Shown here in pieces: positions 52,677 through 62,704 of a DNA stretch of 64,000 nucleotides (its first letter is position 1; the number at the start of each line of letters is the position of its first letter). The DNA comes from Desulfobacterales bacterium. Its GTDB lineage: Bacteria > Desulfobacterota > Desulfobacteria > Desulfobacterales > JAFDDL01. A model generated the notes under the pieces. It was not told the origin of the DNA. It saw only the letters and a program-made list of their open reading frames with translations, and ran no database searches. The stretch covers positions 62,001 through 126,000 of the forward strand of contig JAVEYW010000012.1 of NCBI GenBank assembly GCA_034003325.1, given 5' to 3'. The position numbers and the translations under genes were made by a program.

Positions 52677-54212
52677 ATGAACTCTTTTATCGATTTTCTT
52701 GCCTTACATGCCAGTAAGCAACCAGATAAATTGGCAGTCATTTTCAATGATATTAAAATGACTTACCGCCTTTTAAATGAGAGGGTTTGCAAATTAGCCA
52801 ATGCTCTTCAGAAGTTGGGGGTAAGAAAGGGTAATAGAGTTGCTATACTGCTTCATAATGGAAACGAGATAGTCGAAGCGGTTTACGCCTCTGCGAAAAT
52901 CGGAGCGGTATCCATTTCCCTGAATTTCAGGTTAGTTGGGCGGGAGCTTGTCTATATTATAAATGATAGTGATGCTTCTGTAGTCATTTATGGGCAGGAA
53001 TTTAGTGAAATTATCGATTCCATCAGGCCCGAATTGGATAAAGTTCGAAATTTCATTTTGGTTGGATCTGATGGAAATCATTCTAACACGTTAAGTTATG
53101 AAAAACTTATCCAGAGCAATTCTGCCGAAGAACCCCACATCCAGATTTCTTTGGAGGATGAATCTTCCATTATTTACACCTCTGGAACCACAGGAAAGCC
53201 AAAGGGGGTTCTCAGAACCCATAGAGCGAACCTGTGGGCATCATTAAATCAGATTCTGGAAATGGGGCATCGGTCAAAAGATATTGAAATGTACGTCGTA
53301 CCTTTATTCAATGTGGGTTTTTTTAATTACCTTACACCTAACATAGTTGCTGGCGCCACCGTAATTGTCGCCAGGCAGTTCGATCCCATAGATGTGCTTC
53401 AGAAAATACAGGAGGAGAAAGTTAATCGGATTTTCATGGTCCCCATCATGTGGAATCGTTTAATGTCGGAAATGGACAAGCATAGCTATGATGTCAGCTC
53501 ACTTAAGACCGCATCCTCAGGGGCCGCCAGCTGTCCTTTATCCATCAAAAAAAAAATGGAGGAGTATTTTCCGGGAATTCAGATTTGGGAGGCTTACGGT
53601 CTATCGGAAGGCGGGGTCACATTGCTTCATCCCGAAGACAGTATTCGAAAAATCGGTTCTGTTGGCAAACCTACGATGACAAATGAAGCAAGAATTGTCG
53701 ATTATCAGGACAATGAAGTCGAAGCTAACCAGATTGGTGAGATCATATTCCGGGGCCCAAGCATAATGAAGGAATATTACAAAAACCCTAAGGCAACGCA
53801 GGATGCATTTAAAAGCGGGTGGTTTCATACCGGTGATTTAGCCAAAGTTGATGAAGAAGGTTTTATCTATATCGTCGATCGTAAGAAAGACATGATCGTC
53901 AGTGGTGGTGAAAACATTTATCCCAAAGAGATAGAGGAAGTCCTGTTTATGCACCCCAAAATTTATGAAGCGGCTGTTATCGGCTTGCCCGATGAGAAAT
54001 GGGGCGAATCGGTCATGGCGGTGGTGGTTGCCAAGCCTGGAGAAAAGCTGTCTCCTGAAGAGGTGGTCTCTTTTTGCCAAAAAAATCTTGCTAGTTACAA
54101 GAAACCAAAGTTCGTCGAAATTGTAAATTCTTTGCCTACTAATCCTTCCGGTAAAGTGGTCAAGCATAAACTGAGGAGCCGTTTTATGGAAAAATACAAT
54201 TCAAACAGATAG
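52677..54212 (+). CDS. Acyl-CoA synthetase (AMP-forming, long-chain/aryl type)
   Basis: Activates a carboxylic acid to its CoA ester with ATP. The 511-residue product has the AMP-binding signature SGTTGKPKG (169-177), YGLSEGG, GWFHTGDLA, the hinge DRKKDMIVSGGENIYPKEIE and the C-terminal Lys-containing PTNPSGKVVKHKL. The active lysine is present. Substrate class (fatty, cyclic or aromatic acid) cannot be read safely from sequence. It is the first gene after the shared operator and the start of a run of same-strand genes to the end of the window. Confidence 0.93.
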   Translation: MNSFIDFLALHASKQPDKLAVIFNDIKMTYRLLNERVCKLANALQKLGVRKGNRVAILLHNGNEIVEAVYASAKIGAVSISLNFRLVGRELVYIINDSDASVVIYGQEFSEIIDSIRPELDKVRNFILVGSDGNHSNTLSYEKLIQSNSAEEPHIQISLEDESSIIYTSGTTGKPKGVLRTHRANLWASLNQILEMGHRSKDIEMYVVPLFNVGFFNYLTPNIVAGATVIVARQFDPIDVLQKIQEEKVNRIFMVPIMWNRLMSEMDKHSYDVSSLKTASSGAASCPLSIKKKMEEYFPGIQIWEAYGLSEGGVTLLHPEDSIRKIGSVGKPTMTNEARIVDYQDNEVEANQIGEIIFRGPSIMKEYYKNPKATQDAFKSGWFHTGDLAKVDEEGFIYIVDRKKDMIVSGGENIYPKEIEEVLFMHPKIYEAAVIGLPDEKWGESVMAVVVAKPGEKLSPEEVVSFCQKNLASYKKPKFVEIVNSLPTNPSGKVVKHKLRSRFMEKYNSNR

Positions 54213-54249
54213 TTTGAATTATAAACATGATTTGTCAGAAAGGAATACC

Positions 54250-54717
54250 ATGAGCATTGGACATATAGAAACCGAGATAATTGATGGAAAAAAAGCATCT
54301 CCTGTTCCCTTTGCGCCCGGGTTTTTGACGGAACCATTAGATCACATCAACAACATTCGATTAAGAGGGAGCAGATGCCGTTCCTGCGGCATCACTCTTT
54401 TTGGCACCAGGTATGCCTGTGAAAACTGCTGCTCAAGAGAATTGGAGAGCGTAGTCCTGAGTCAGCATGGGAAAATTTATAGCTTCACTGTTGCCAATTT
54501 CCCTCCGCCGCCTCCATATGCGGGATCAAGCGATCCATTTATTCCTTACGCCATTGCATGGGTGGATCTGCCCGAAGGAGTGCGGCTGATTTCGACATTG
54601 ACAGATTGTGAACCTGAAAATCTGAAAATCGGGTCAGATGTCGAATTAGTTATAAACAAGGGGTGGACAGAAAAGGACGGAACCGAAGTTATCAGCTATG
54701 CATTCAAACCCGTTTAA
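54250..54717 (+). CDS. OB-fold zinc-ribbon protein (DUF35), thiolase partner
   Basis: A 155-residue protein with a rubredoxin-like zinc ribbon (CRSCGITLFGTRYACENC) followed by an OB-fold (GKIYSFTVANFPPPPPY, PFIPYAIAWVDLPEGVRLIS). DUF35 proteins pair with SCP2-type thiolases, as in BbsA-BbsB, which thiolyses benzoylsuccinyl-CoA. The partner thiolase is the next gene, 25 bases on. ATG at 54250 has AGAAAGGAATACC upstream and is preferred to TTG at 54214. Confidence 0.85.
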   Translation: MSIGHIETEIIDGKKASPVPFAPGFLTEPLDHINNIRLRGSRCRSCGITLFGTRYACENCCSRELESVVLSQHGKIYSFTVANFPPPPPYAGSSDPFIPYAIAWVDLPEGVRLISTLTDCEPENLKIGSDVELVINKGWTEKDGTEVISYAFKPV

Positions 54718-54742
54718 ATAAAAAAACGAAAGGTGAAATAAG

Positions 54743-55885
54743 ATGACGGAATCTGCTATTATAATCGGAGTTGGAATACATAAATTCGGCCGTTTTGATG
54801 GCAAGCATTATTCAGAACTGGGTTTGACTGCCGTGGAAATGGCCCTTGCTGATGCCGGAATGAATATCAGGGATATTCAAGCAGTATTCTGCTCAACGGT
54901 TTTTCTGCCAATGTCCGTTGGGGTTAGAGTTATGAATCATTTCGGTCGAACCGGAATACCAATCGTGGATGTCGAGGCGGCATGTGCGGCGGGCGTTTCG
55001 TGCCTCGATATGGCGCAGACAGCTATAAAAGCAGGAAAATATGACGCTGTTCTTGCATTAGGCGTTGAAAAGATGCCCAGGGGCTTTATGAATCCGGAAT
55101 TGATATTTGAAAGATGGCAGTGCCTGATGGGCCTGAGCCAAAATCCAGCATACTGGGCAATGAATGCCAGGAGGCATATGCATGATTACGGCACCACAAT
55201 CGAACAGATTGCGAAAGTTGCGGAAAAAAATCATCGAAACAGCGTGAACAACCCCTATTCAATGTATCAAAAAGAGTTTCCGATAGATGCCATTCTCAAG
55301 TCTCCCGTGATTAACGATCCCATTCGGTTACTTATGGTTTGTGCGCCAAATGAAGGCGCCGCAGCCGCAATAGTCTGCAATGAAAGGACGGCCCGTAAAT
55401 TTTCGCAGAAACCGATTAAGATTGCCGCATGTGTTCATCGGGTTTCTCAGTTTCCATTAACGCAAGTGGCAGCCTTTTGCGCCACTCCGACAGCAAATCC
55501 AACCGTCCATGCTTTGGCTGCGAAAGACGCCTATGAGGAGGCCGGGGTCGGGCCGGATCAAATCGACTTTGCTGAGGTTCAGGATACGGATGCATTCTGT
55601 GAAATCGAGGCATATGAAGAGTTGGGATTCTGCCCCAAAGGCCGAGGAGGGGAGTTAATTGATCAGGGCATTACAGAAATCGGCGGAAAAATTCCGGTTA
55701 ATGCGAGTGGGGGATTAATTTCCAAGGGCGAACCAGTGGGCGCTTCACACCTGGGGCAGGTTTTTGAACTAGTAAAACAGATCAGAGGCGAGGCTGGAAC
55801 TCGCCAGATCAACAATGCAAAAGTAGGGCTTGCCCATGTTTACGGGGCACATGGGCACTGTGGAGTAACTATTTTGAAAAGCTAA
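54743..55885 (+). CDS. Thiolase of the SCP2/BbsB type
   Basis: A 380-residue thiolase-fold enzyme that would cleave or condense a beta-ketoacyl-CoA. The nucleophilic Cys is C81 in VEAACAAGVSCLDM. The His in GEPVGASHLGQV and the Cys in YGAHGHCGVTIL complete the active-site set of this subfamily. Length and motifs differ from classical acetyl-CoA acetyltransferases (390-400 residues with NGGAIALGHP) and match lipid-transfer-protein/SCP2-type members that need a DUF35 partner. Start has GAAAGGTGAAATAAG before ATG. Upstream and downstream genes suggest a role in CoA-ester degradation. Confidence 0.88.
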   Translation: MTESAIIIGVGIHKFGRFDGKHYSELGLTAVEMALADAGMNIRDIQAVFCSTVFLPMSVGVRVMNHFGRTGIPIVDVEAACAAGVSCLDMAQTAIKAGKYDAVLALGVEKMPRGFMNPELIFERWQCLMGLSQNPAYWAMNARRHMHDYGTTIEQIAKVAEKNHRNSVNNPYSMYQKEFPIDAILKSPVINDPIRLLMVCAPNEGAAAAIVCNERTARKFSQKPIKIAACVHRVSQFPLTQVAAFCATPTANPTVHALAAKDAYEEAGVGPDQIDFAEVQDTDAFCEIEAYEELGFCPKGRGGELIDQGITEIGGKIPVNASGGLISKGEPVGASHLGQVFELVKQIRGEAGTRQINNAKVGLAHVYGAHGHCGVTILKS

Positions 55886-55903
55886 AGAAACAGGATTGTT
55901 GAG

Positions 55904-56422
55904 ATGAGAAAAATAATAATGATGGACCCCAATAAATGTGGGGGATGCAGGACCTGTGAAATGGTCTGCTCATGGTCTCATGAAAAAGGCGTGATTAACC
56001 CGCGAAGGGCAAGAATCAGCGTGATTAAAAATGAGGCTGAAGGGGTCAATATTCCCTTTATGTGTCTTCAATGCGATGATCCCTACTGTAAAAAAGTATG
56101 CCCGCGAGATGCTATTGAAATAGATGAAAAAAGTGGTGCCAAAATAGTTAATCATGACAAATGTATCCGCTGCAAGCTCTGCATGATTGCCTGTCCATTC
56201 GGCGGTATATCTTTCGATCAAATGAGTTCAAAAATGATTAAATGTGATTTGTGTCTGGATCCGGGCACTCCCCAATGTGTTAAATGGTGCCCTAAAGAGG
56301 CGTTGACCTTTGTAGATATGGATAAGGTAGGTGTGATTAAGAAACAAAGGGGCGTGCAGAAGTTAATGGATATATCGGCGATTGATACTGAAAAAATTCT
56401 TTCTATACCGGCTGATATTTAA
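55904..56422 (+). CDS. Polyferredoxin (AorA/BamC-like), four 4Fe-4S clusters
   Basis: A 172-residue electron-transfer protein with four Cys groups of the DMSO-reductase-B type: NKCGGCRTCEMVCSWSHEKG, then FMCLQCDDPYCKKVCP, HDKCIRCKLCMIACP and CDLCLDPGTPQCVKWCP. AorA and BamC in Aromatoleum and Geobacter, partners of the tungsten enzymes AorB and BamB, have this architecture. The catalytic partner follows directly, 37 bases on. No signal peptide, so cytoplasmic. Confidence 0.9.
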   Translation: MRKIIMMDPNKCGGCRTCEMVCSWSHEKGVINPRRARISVIKNEAEGVNIPFMCLQCDDPYCKKVCPRDAIEIDEKSGAKIVNHDKCIRCKLCMIACPFGGISFDQMSSKMIKCDLCLDPGTPQCVKWCPKEALTFVDMDKVGVIKKQRGVQKLMDISAIDTEKILSIPADI

Positions 56423-56459
56423 AGAAAAATCGAATCAGAATGAGATAGTGAGAAAAATT

Positions 56460-58427
56460 ATGGAAAACAAAAAAAAATGGTACGGCTGGGCCGGAACATT
56501 ACTCAATATAGACCTGACAAAAAGTGAAATTAAAAAGGAGCCGCTTGATCCGGAAATGGCAGTCAATTTTATAGGCGGCGATGGCTTGGGAAGCAAACTG
56601 CTGTATGATCGACTGACACCGGGCACAGATCCGCTGGACCCAGGAAATTTATTCATACTTTCGACAGGTCCGCTCAGCGGTACGCTGTTCCCGTCGAGCG
56701 GCAGACTCTCAGCCGTTTTTAAATCACCCATGACCGGTTTGATCGGGCTTTCAAATGCCGGGGGGTATTTCGGCCCAGAACTGAAATGGGCCGGGTATGA
56801 TGCCATCATCATATCCGGCAGGGCTGAAAAGCCCGTTTGGATATGGATCGACAATGACAATGTCGAAATTCGGGACGCTGCCGAAATGTGGGGTAAAGAT
56901 ACATGGCAGACAATCGAAAGAATAGAAGAAACCATAGATGATAATACAATTTCAACTGTTACCATAGGCCCTGCCGGCGAAAATCTGGTTGCTTATGGCC
57001 TCGCACTGGTGAATCGATCGAGAGGTTTGGGCAAAGGCGGGAGCGGTGCAGTAATGGGTTCAAAGAACCTCAAAGCGATCGCGGTCAGAGGTTCCAAAGG
57101 CGTTCGAATTCATGACCCGGATAAGTTTGAGGAGCTGAATTGGCAGATTCGCGAAAATCTGAAAAAGGCTCCGAATTATACCCTCTGGTCGAAATTTGGG
57201 ACAATGGCGTTTTACCCCATTCTTGACGAAGTACAAGGTGCCTTGCCTGTTTGCAACTTCCAGGAGGGGACTTTTCCGGAAGGAAGCAAAGCGCTGAGTC
57301 CGGATACATTTATCAAGGAGATCGAAGCGTTGCCGAATGAAAGCTGTTTTGGATGTCCGATCCAATGCGGTCATTACATGCGAGTTAAATCAGGCAAGTA
57401 CGCGGGAACCCATCTCGAGGGGATCGAGTACTACGCGCAGTTCGTGTTTGGTCCCAATCTAGGCGTACCGGATTGGGGATTTGTCGTTAAATGTCATGAA
57501 GTGGCTAACCGGCTGGGGCTTCAATTCAGTGTGGGGCATCTCATGTCATGGGCCGCTGAACTTTATCAAAGGGGTATTTTGACCAAAGAGGAATGCGATG
57601 GGCTGGAATTGACCTGGGGCAACGAAGATGTCTTTTTGGAATTGATGCGAAAAATTGCCTACCGGGACGGCATCGGCGACGTGCTTGCGTGTTCATACGA
57701 GGAGGCGGCGAACAGGATCGGGAAAGATTCTCAGAAATATCAGCCCATCATTACGAAATTGGATACAAGTGAATGTCCCAGGGCCAGATATGATGTTGCC
57801 TTGTCGCATTTGATCAGCAACCGGGGAGGGGACCATAACAAGGCGCTTCCATATTTTAACTGGATGACCACCCCGGAATATGTAAATGCATTGTTGCCTG
57901 GCACTCCAGAGAAAACAGGTGATATGTATAGTGTCGACGGAAAGCCTGAATTGATTGATTATTCTGAAAATGTACACGCAATTCTTGATTCATTGCCGAC
58001 TTGTCTGTTTGCTAGTTTTACAATGACCCCGGATGGGGGCGGTACCCTGGAAGAATATGCTGAAATTTTAAGTGCAGGAACCGGTGTCAGGTATACAAAG
58101 AACGATTTATTGCAGGTGGGCAGAAGAATATCCGTTATGGAACGGTCCTTCAATGTTCGTGAGGGTTTTGATAGGTCACTGTATCAGATGAGCGAGAAAT
58201 TTTATGAAACCGCTTTTCCCGATGGCGCGCAAAAAGGCGTAAAGGCGGATAAGAAAATCATCGATAAACTGGTAGATGATTTTTTGACCAGGAAAGGGTT
58301 TGATCCAAAGACCGGCTATCCCAGGATGGACGTTTTAAAAGACTTGGGATTAAAAAATGTAGCCGATCAACTGAAGAAAATGAACCGGCTGGCAGGCCAG
58401 CATGAGGAAGACAATGTTTCGATGTGA
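56460..58427 (+). CDS. Tungsten-type aldehyde:ferredoxin oxidoreductase family protein
   Basis: A 655-residue AOR-family catalytic subunit, holding a tungsten (or molybdenum) bis-pyranopterin and one 4Fe-4S cluster. Cluster ligands are C296, C299 and C303 (ESCFGCPIQCGHYM) with a fourth at C515 (LPTCLFASF). The N-terminal pterin-binding part shows GWAGTLLNIDLT, FIGGDGLGSKL, GPELKWAGYDAIIISG and GSGAVMGSKNLKAIAVRGSK. The same fold serves two jobs: aldehyde oxidation to the acid (AOR) or ring reduction (BamB of class II benzoyl-CoA reductase). I cannot decide from sequence, but the other BamDEFGHI genes are absent. The ATG at 56460 is chosen, since an upstream extension would overlap the ferredoxin gene. 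Confidence 0.9.
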   Translation: MENKKKWYGWAGTLLNIDLTKSEIKKEPLDPEMAVNFIGGDGLGSKLLYDRLTPGTDPLDPGNLFILSTGPLSGTLFPSSGRLSAVFKSPMTGLIGLSNAGGYFGPELKWAGYDAIIISGRAEKPVWIWIDNDNVEIRDAAEMWGKDTWQTIERIEETIDDNTISTVTIGPAGENLVAYGLALVNRSRGLGKGGSGAVMGSKNLKAIAVRGSKGVRIHDPDKFEELNWQIRENLKKAPNYTLWSKFGTMAFYPILDEVQGALPVCNFQEGTFPEGSKALSPDTFIKEIEALPNESCFGCPIQCGHYMRVKSGKYAGTHLEGIEYYAQFVFGPNLGVPDWGFVVKCHEVANRLGLQFSVGHLMSWAAELYQRGILTKEECDGLELTWGNEDVFLELMRKIAYRDGIGDVLACSYEEAANRIGKDSQKYQPIITKLDTSECPRARYDVALSHLISNRGGDHNKALPYFNWMTTPEYVNALLPGTPEKTGDMYSVDGKPELIDYSENVHAILDSLPTCLFASFTMTPDGGGTLEEYAEILSAGTGVRYTKNDLLQVGRRISVMERSFNVREGFDRSLYQMSEKFYETAFPDGAQKGVKADKKIIDKLVDDFLTRKGFDPKTGYPRMDVLKDLGLKNVADQLKKMNRLAGQHEEDNVSM

Positions 58428-58557
58428 CGAACTTTTGCTTTAAGAGAATAGGCAGCGAATAAATAGAAGATAGAAATGGAACTAGATGAAATGAGGTGCG
58501 AGGACAGTCTGGGATAGAGCATAAATATCGTTGAAACCATTACTGAGGAGGAAAGCT

Positions 58558-60009
58558 ATGAGTACAAAGAACCGGAATATTCAGATGTTTTTCGGGTCCG
58601 TTGTTGTTTTAACAATTTTCTTATGGCTATGTGGCCCATCATCGGTTTTTGCAAGTATCTCCGTGTTAGGCGGGGATGTGGAGATAACGGGTTATCTCCG
58701 AAATGATTTCGGTGTGCGGACCCAGGATGCAGATGAAGTGCACCCTGGTTATGAATCGGGGGATATAACTCTGTTCCGTAATACATTGCAGGTAGAGTCG
58801 AAGTGGGAAATGACGGATACCTTTCGTATGTATGGGATTTTCAGGGCGTGGTATGATGCCTCCATGGATATTGACTCAGACATTGAAGACCGAATTTCCA
58901 AACACGCCCGGGATGACTTCAGAAAAGACATTGATTTAAGGGAGATTTATCTGGATTATACACCCAAAAATTGGCTCGTTCGAATTGGTAAGCAGCAGAT
59001 TGTATGGGGGGAATCAGATGGGTTCAGGATGGCCGATATCATTAACCCGCTCGACTATAGCTGGCATTATTTTTTCCCAAGCTGGGAGGATATTCGCATA
59101 CCTAAATGGGGTGTAAGGACAATCACAACGTTCGACAAATTTTCCGCGGAATTCGTTTTTCTTCCTAATGTGATTGATAATGGATTTGAACATACCAACT
59201 TTCCTCCGGAAGGATCAAACTGGGCGTTTGCCGGCTTCCCCCAATTTCTGATTGATTCACTAGATGTTTCAAAGCCTGATAAAACTTTAAGCGCCTCGGA
59301 ATTCGGCGCCAGAATGAAATACAATGCGAGATGGATAGATGTGGGAGTTTTTGGATTTTACGGCAGACAACAAGACCCTGTCCTGGCTGAAGATTGGCTG
59401 ACGAAACCCGGGCTGGCAAACGGGACCCCAGACGATTTCTTTAATTTTCCGCAGGTCATGATGGTCGGCGCTACCTTTAACACTCAGTCGAAATGGGCAA
59501 TACCGGGGTTCGGGATTCCAGTGCTCAGAGGAGAGTGCGTTTACTCTTTTGACAAAGACCACCAAAGTACTGACATGGTAAACAATCCCAAAGTTTACGA
59601 AAAAGATACATTCGCATATATGGTGGGCTATGATGCGGAATTTTATAATTCTTTTATTAATCCTACCGGGCAGAGCATATACCACAGTATACAGGTATTT
59701 CAAGAATGGCTGGTTGATGCCGAAGATGAGGTCTCATTCGGCGATCCGGATGACAAAGAGCATATGACACTCATAACGCTTGTTCTCAGTACTAATTATA
59801 TGGCAAATAAGTTAAATGTGCTGTCGTTTTCCATGTATAACCCGGACGGTGAAACTTGGAGTAAATTAGAGTTTTCCTATACGCATAAGCGCGACTGGAA
59901 TTTCGGGGTGGGATTTCAATATATGGGGTCAAAATATGCTGGCGGTAAATACTTCGGTGCCTTTGACAAAAACAATGAAGCTTATGGATGGTTAAAGTAT
60001 ACTTTTTAG
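58558..60009 (+). CDS. DUF1302-type outer-membrane porin
   Basis: A 483-residue outer-membrane protein with a signal peptide (FFGSVVVLTIFLWLCGPSSVFA) and DUF1302-like features: GGDVEITGYLRNDFGVRTQD near the N-terminus, RIGKQQIVWGESDGFRMADI, and a beta-barrel with C-terminal Phe (GWLKYTF). Members of this family are often encoded beside lipid or aromatic degradation genes and may import hydrophobic substrates. ATG 58558 has TGAGGAGGAAAGCT just before it. It lies between the AOR gene and the BcrBCDA-type genes in the same orientation. Confidence 0.85.
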   Translation: MSTKNRNIQMFFGSVVVLTIFLWLCGPSSVFASISVLGGDVEITGYLRNDFGVRTQDADEVHPGYESGDITLFRNTLQVESKWEMTDTFRMYGIFRAWYDASMDIDSDIEDRISKHARDDFRKDIDLREIYLDYTPKNWLVRIGKQQIVWGESDGFRMADIINPLDYSWHYFFPSWEDIRIPKWGVRTITTFDKFSAEFVFLPNVIDNGFEHTNFPPEGSNWAFAGFPQFLIDSLDVSKPDKTLSASEFGARMKYNARWIDVGVFGFYGRQQDPVLAEDWLTKPGLANGTPDDFFNFPQVMMVGATFNTQSKWAIPGFGIPVLRGECVYSFDKDHQSTDMVNNPKVYEKDTFAYMVGYDAEFYNSFINPTGQSIYHSIQVFQEWLVDAEDEVSFGDPDDKEHMTLITLVLSTNYMANKLNVLSFSMYNPDGETWSKLEFSYTHKRDWNFGVGFQYMGSKYAGGKYFGAFDKNNEAYGWLKYTF

Positions 60010-60127
60010 AACGTAAGCAAAGATAAAAACCAGAGAGGTCAACAAGTCTTTTTTTCTTACTCTCTGCTTCATCCGGGCGCTAATAGTCTAAAGGATTTAT
60101 GCTTTCGGTTCAAAAGCGGAAGTTTTA

Positions 60128-60156
60128 TTGATGCTATACTTTCTGGTATTTATAAA
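60128..60156 (+). promoter_or_regulatory. Probable sigma-70 promoter of the BcrBCDA-type genes
   Basis: TTGATG at 60128-60133 and TATAAA at 60151-60156 are separated by exactly 17 bases. It lies 86 bases before the start of the first reductase gene in a 232-base gap. No copy of the CAAACGTTTG palindrome is near, so this promoter may be regulated differently from the ligase promoter. Confidence 0.5.
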
Positions 60157-60241
60157 AATTTCTTAGGTTGTTGTATAAGTATAATGGAAATGGACATCGT
60201 GATTTTCGGGATAGTTTAAACAAGACAAAAGGTTAACTAAT

Positions 60242-61534
60242 ATGACTGATAAAGAAGGCTGGAGCAAATTACAAAAAGAAAAATACGATAAAACACAACC
60301 CGGAGAAATCAATTTTCTTGAGTCGATCAACAAAACTCAGGATTACATGGCTATGTATTACGGGGAAGGCCATCGGGCAAAGGAAACGGGAACTAATAAA
60401 ATCTCCTGGATTACTTCCAGTGTGCCTCACGAATTGCTTTTCGCTTTTGATGTTCTTCCTTTTCTGCCGGAGTTTAGCGGCGTAATGGCATCGTTTGAAG
60501 GTAAGAGTACAGTATATCAAGAAGCTGCGGAAAATTTTGGCTATGATATTGAGGTATGTTCCGTAGCCCGGACCAACTTGGGCGAACTTATACTGGGCAG
60601 GTCAAAAGAGGAGGGGGCCTTGCCAGCACCGGATTTTCTAGTGGCAACCCGCCATATGTGCCAGACCCATCTATCGTGGTGGGAAATTTATGCCCGGCAT
60701 TTTAACATCCCTCTTTATATTAATGAACTGCCGTATTTCCAACAGAAAAGGAATGAACCGCTTCAGAAGCACCATGAGAAGTATTTTGTGGAAGGCATGA
60801 AAGGATTGGTTCGATTTCTGGAGAAACAGACCGGGAAAAAATTCGATATTGATAAATATCGGGAAATTGTAAAGCTTTCTAACAGGGCACATGATCAGTG
60901 GAGCGAGATTCTGGAGTACGGAAAAATAACTCCGGCACCTTATTCAGATTGGGATTTGTATGTACCATTAATGGCAATGGGAAATTGGCGGGGACTTCAA
61001 ATGACGGTGGATCTGTTGGATCATATTCTAAGTGAAATCAGATATCGGGTAGAAAATAAGATCCCCGCTTTACCCAATGAACGTTTCCGGTTGTTTTTCA
61101 ATGGCAATCCATCTTGGTATAATTTTCAGTTTGTTCCCGCCATACTGGCCAAACGAGGCGGAATTTTCGTAGCGTCGAATACCAATTATCTTTTCAAAGA
61201 CTTCAGCAATATTGGTTCTGGTTCCTTTGAAGATATTGCCATAGGAACAGTTCAGAATTACATCAATCAAGGGCTGGAAACAAAGATCGAAGATACAATT
61301 CAAATTTGCACCGAACATAAGGTTAATGGCGCAATCTTTCAGGACAATCGCGGATGCCGAGCATTTGCCTTTGGATTTTACGATGTGATGCAGGCGCTTG
61401 AGGATCGGTTAGACATACCCACGCTCGTATATGAAAGCAACAGCGCTGATTTACGATTCTGGTCTGATGAGGAAATCAGCGGTAAAATCGAAGCGTATCT
61501 TGACTTATTGGAACAGAACCTCGAAAACGCATAA
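60242..61534 (+). CDS. bcrB: Class I benzoyl-CoA reductase-type subunit (BcrB-like)
   Basis: A 430-residue member of the HgdB/BcrB/BcrC family, one half of the catalytic dimer that reduces or dehydrates a CoA ester. The three cluster-binding cysteines expected in this subunit are present: C106 (IEVCSVARTNLG), C140 (RHMCQTHLSWWE) and C372 (DNRGCRAFAFG). These align in place and context with the cysteines of Thauera BcrB. Together with two HgdC-type ATPases in the cluster, the four-gene makeup points to the ATP-driven benzoyl-CoA reductase type, not to a 2-hydroxyacyl-CoA dehydratase, which normally has one activator. The substrate is unknown. Confidence 0.85.
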   Translation: MTDKEGWSKLQKEKYDKTQPGEINFLESINKTQDYMAMYYGEGHRAKETGTNKISWITSSVPHELLFAFDVLPFLPEFSGVMASFEGKSTVYQEAAENFGYDIEVCSVARTNLGELILGRSKEEGALPAPDFLVATRHMCQTHLSWWEIYARHFNIPLYINELPYFQQKRNEPLQKHHEKYFVEGMKGLVRFLEKQTGKKFDIDKYREIVKLSNRAHDQWSEILEYGKITPAPYSDWDLYVPLMAMGNWRGLQMTVDLLDHILSEIRYRVENKIPALPNERFRLFFNGNPSWYNFQFVPAILAKRGGIFVASNTNYLFKDFSNIGSGSFEDIAIGTVQNYINQGLETKIEDTIQICTEHKVNGAIFQDNRGCRAFAFGFYDVMQALEDRLDIPTLVYESNSADLRFWSDEEISGKIEAYLDLLEQNLENA

Positions 61535-61551
61535 GAATAGAGGGTTGAGCA

Positions 61552-62694
61552 ATGACGTTAGACGCGAATACAATCATTGAAGAACTTGAATATATCCTAA
61601 CAAACAAACAAACATATCTTCAAAAGTGGAAAGAAAAAAACAAACACCCCATTATCGGTTACTTGTGCTCCTATACTCCTGTTGAAATTATACAAGCAGC
61701 CGGGTGCTTGCCCGTACGTTTTCTAAGTAAACCTGAGAATATTCAGGAAAGTGATAAACACCTGCCTCATTTTACATGCTTTTTCATTCGCAGCATAGTC
61801 GATGAGGTTCTCAAAGGCTCAGCTGACTATCTTGATGGGATAGTAGGATGCCGGACTTGTGATACGACACGAATATGTTTTGACGTCTTGAAAAAAAACA
61901 CTTCGATCTCTTATCAATATTTTCTGCAGGCTCCCAGCAATCTTCAGGGTGCCGGAGTAGAAGACTTTTGGCAGGAAGAGATGAATTTGTTTGCAAAAGA
62001 TTTTGAAAAGTTCATCGCAAAAAAAATCTCCAAAACCGACCTGAATAATGCAATCGATCTCTATAATCAAAACCGAGCTTTGATAAGACAGATTTATGAT
62101 TTAAGTAAGGGCGAAGCGATCTTTATCTCTGGTGTTGAAAGAATAAACATCTTGCTCGCCGGTCTGATCATGCCTGTTGAGGAACATAACCGCTATTTGG
62201 AAAAGCTTTTGGTCGCTCTCCGCCAAAGAGATGCAAAGGCGGCTACGGGACTTCGTATCATGGTTATCGGTGCGGCGCTTGACAAGTCCAATTTACACGT
62301 TGTAAGAGAGATTGAAAAAGCGGGTGGTTCTGTTGTTATTGATTCCTCGTGTGTCGGGTCACGAAATATCATGGATGACGTGGGCGGAAACGGGGATCCA
62401 ATGAAAAGAATAGCCGACCGATATCTTCACCGGGTTCCATGCCCCACAAAAGTTCCCGTTAATTTATTATTCGACGATATCTTAAAGCTTGCAAAAAGTT
62501 ACAAGATAAATGGTGTTGTTTTTCTTACACAAAAATACTGCGATCCCCACGAGATTTCATTTCCCGATCTTAGAGACGAGTTCAAAAAATCCAACATCCC
62601 GACGCTTAAAATAGAGTTGGGGGAAGCGATGTCTTCCGTCGGACAAATCAGTACACGCATCAGCGCATTTTATGAAGTTATCAAAGGAATATAG
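61552..62694 (+). CDS. bcrC: Class I benzoyl-CoA reductase-type subunit (BcrC-like)
   Basis: A 380-residue partner of the preceding gene. It carries three cysteines at positions that match BcrC ligands: C76 (HFTCFFIRSIVDE), C103 (GCRTCDTTRICF) and C330 (TQKYCDPHEISF). The N-terminal PIIGYLCSYTPVEIIQAAGC resembles the family's CoA-binding start. The two subunits would form a heterodimer with a double-cubane or two single 4Fe-4S clusters at the active site. It lies 17 bases after the first gene, so both are in one operon. Confidence 0.87.
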   Translation: MTLDANTIIEELEYILTNKQTYLQKWKEKNKHPIIGYLCSYTPVEIIQAAGCLPVRFLSKPENIQESDKHLPHFTCFFIRSIVDEVLKGSADYLDGIVGCRTCDTTRICFDVLKKNTSISYQYFLQAPSNLQGAGVEDFWQEEMNLFAKDFEKFIAKKISKTDLNNAIDLYNQNRALIRQIYDLSKGEAIFISGVERINILLAGLIMPVEEHNRYLEKLLVALRQRDAKAATGLRIMVIGAALDKSNLHVVREIEKAGGSVVIDSSCVGSRNIMDDVGGNGDPMKRIADRYLHRVPCPTKVPVNLLFDDILKLAKSYKINGVVFLTQKYCDPHEISFPDLRDEFKKSNIPTLKIELGEAMSSVGQISTRISAFYEVIKGI

Positions 62695-62704
62695 GTTAAT
62701 AATC

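Noticed and set aside
56460-58427. AOR-family gene as a true class II benzoyl-CoA reductase BamB
   Set aside because: The polyferredoxin fits BamC, but no BamDEFGHI genes are present and the BCR-type genes downstream are class I; AOR function is at least as likely.
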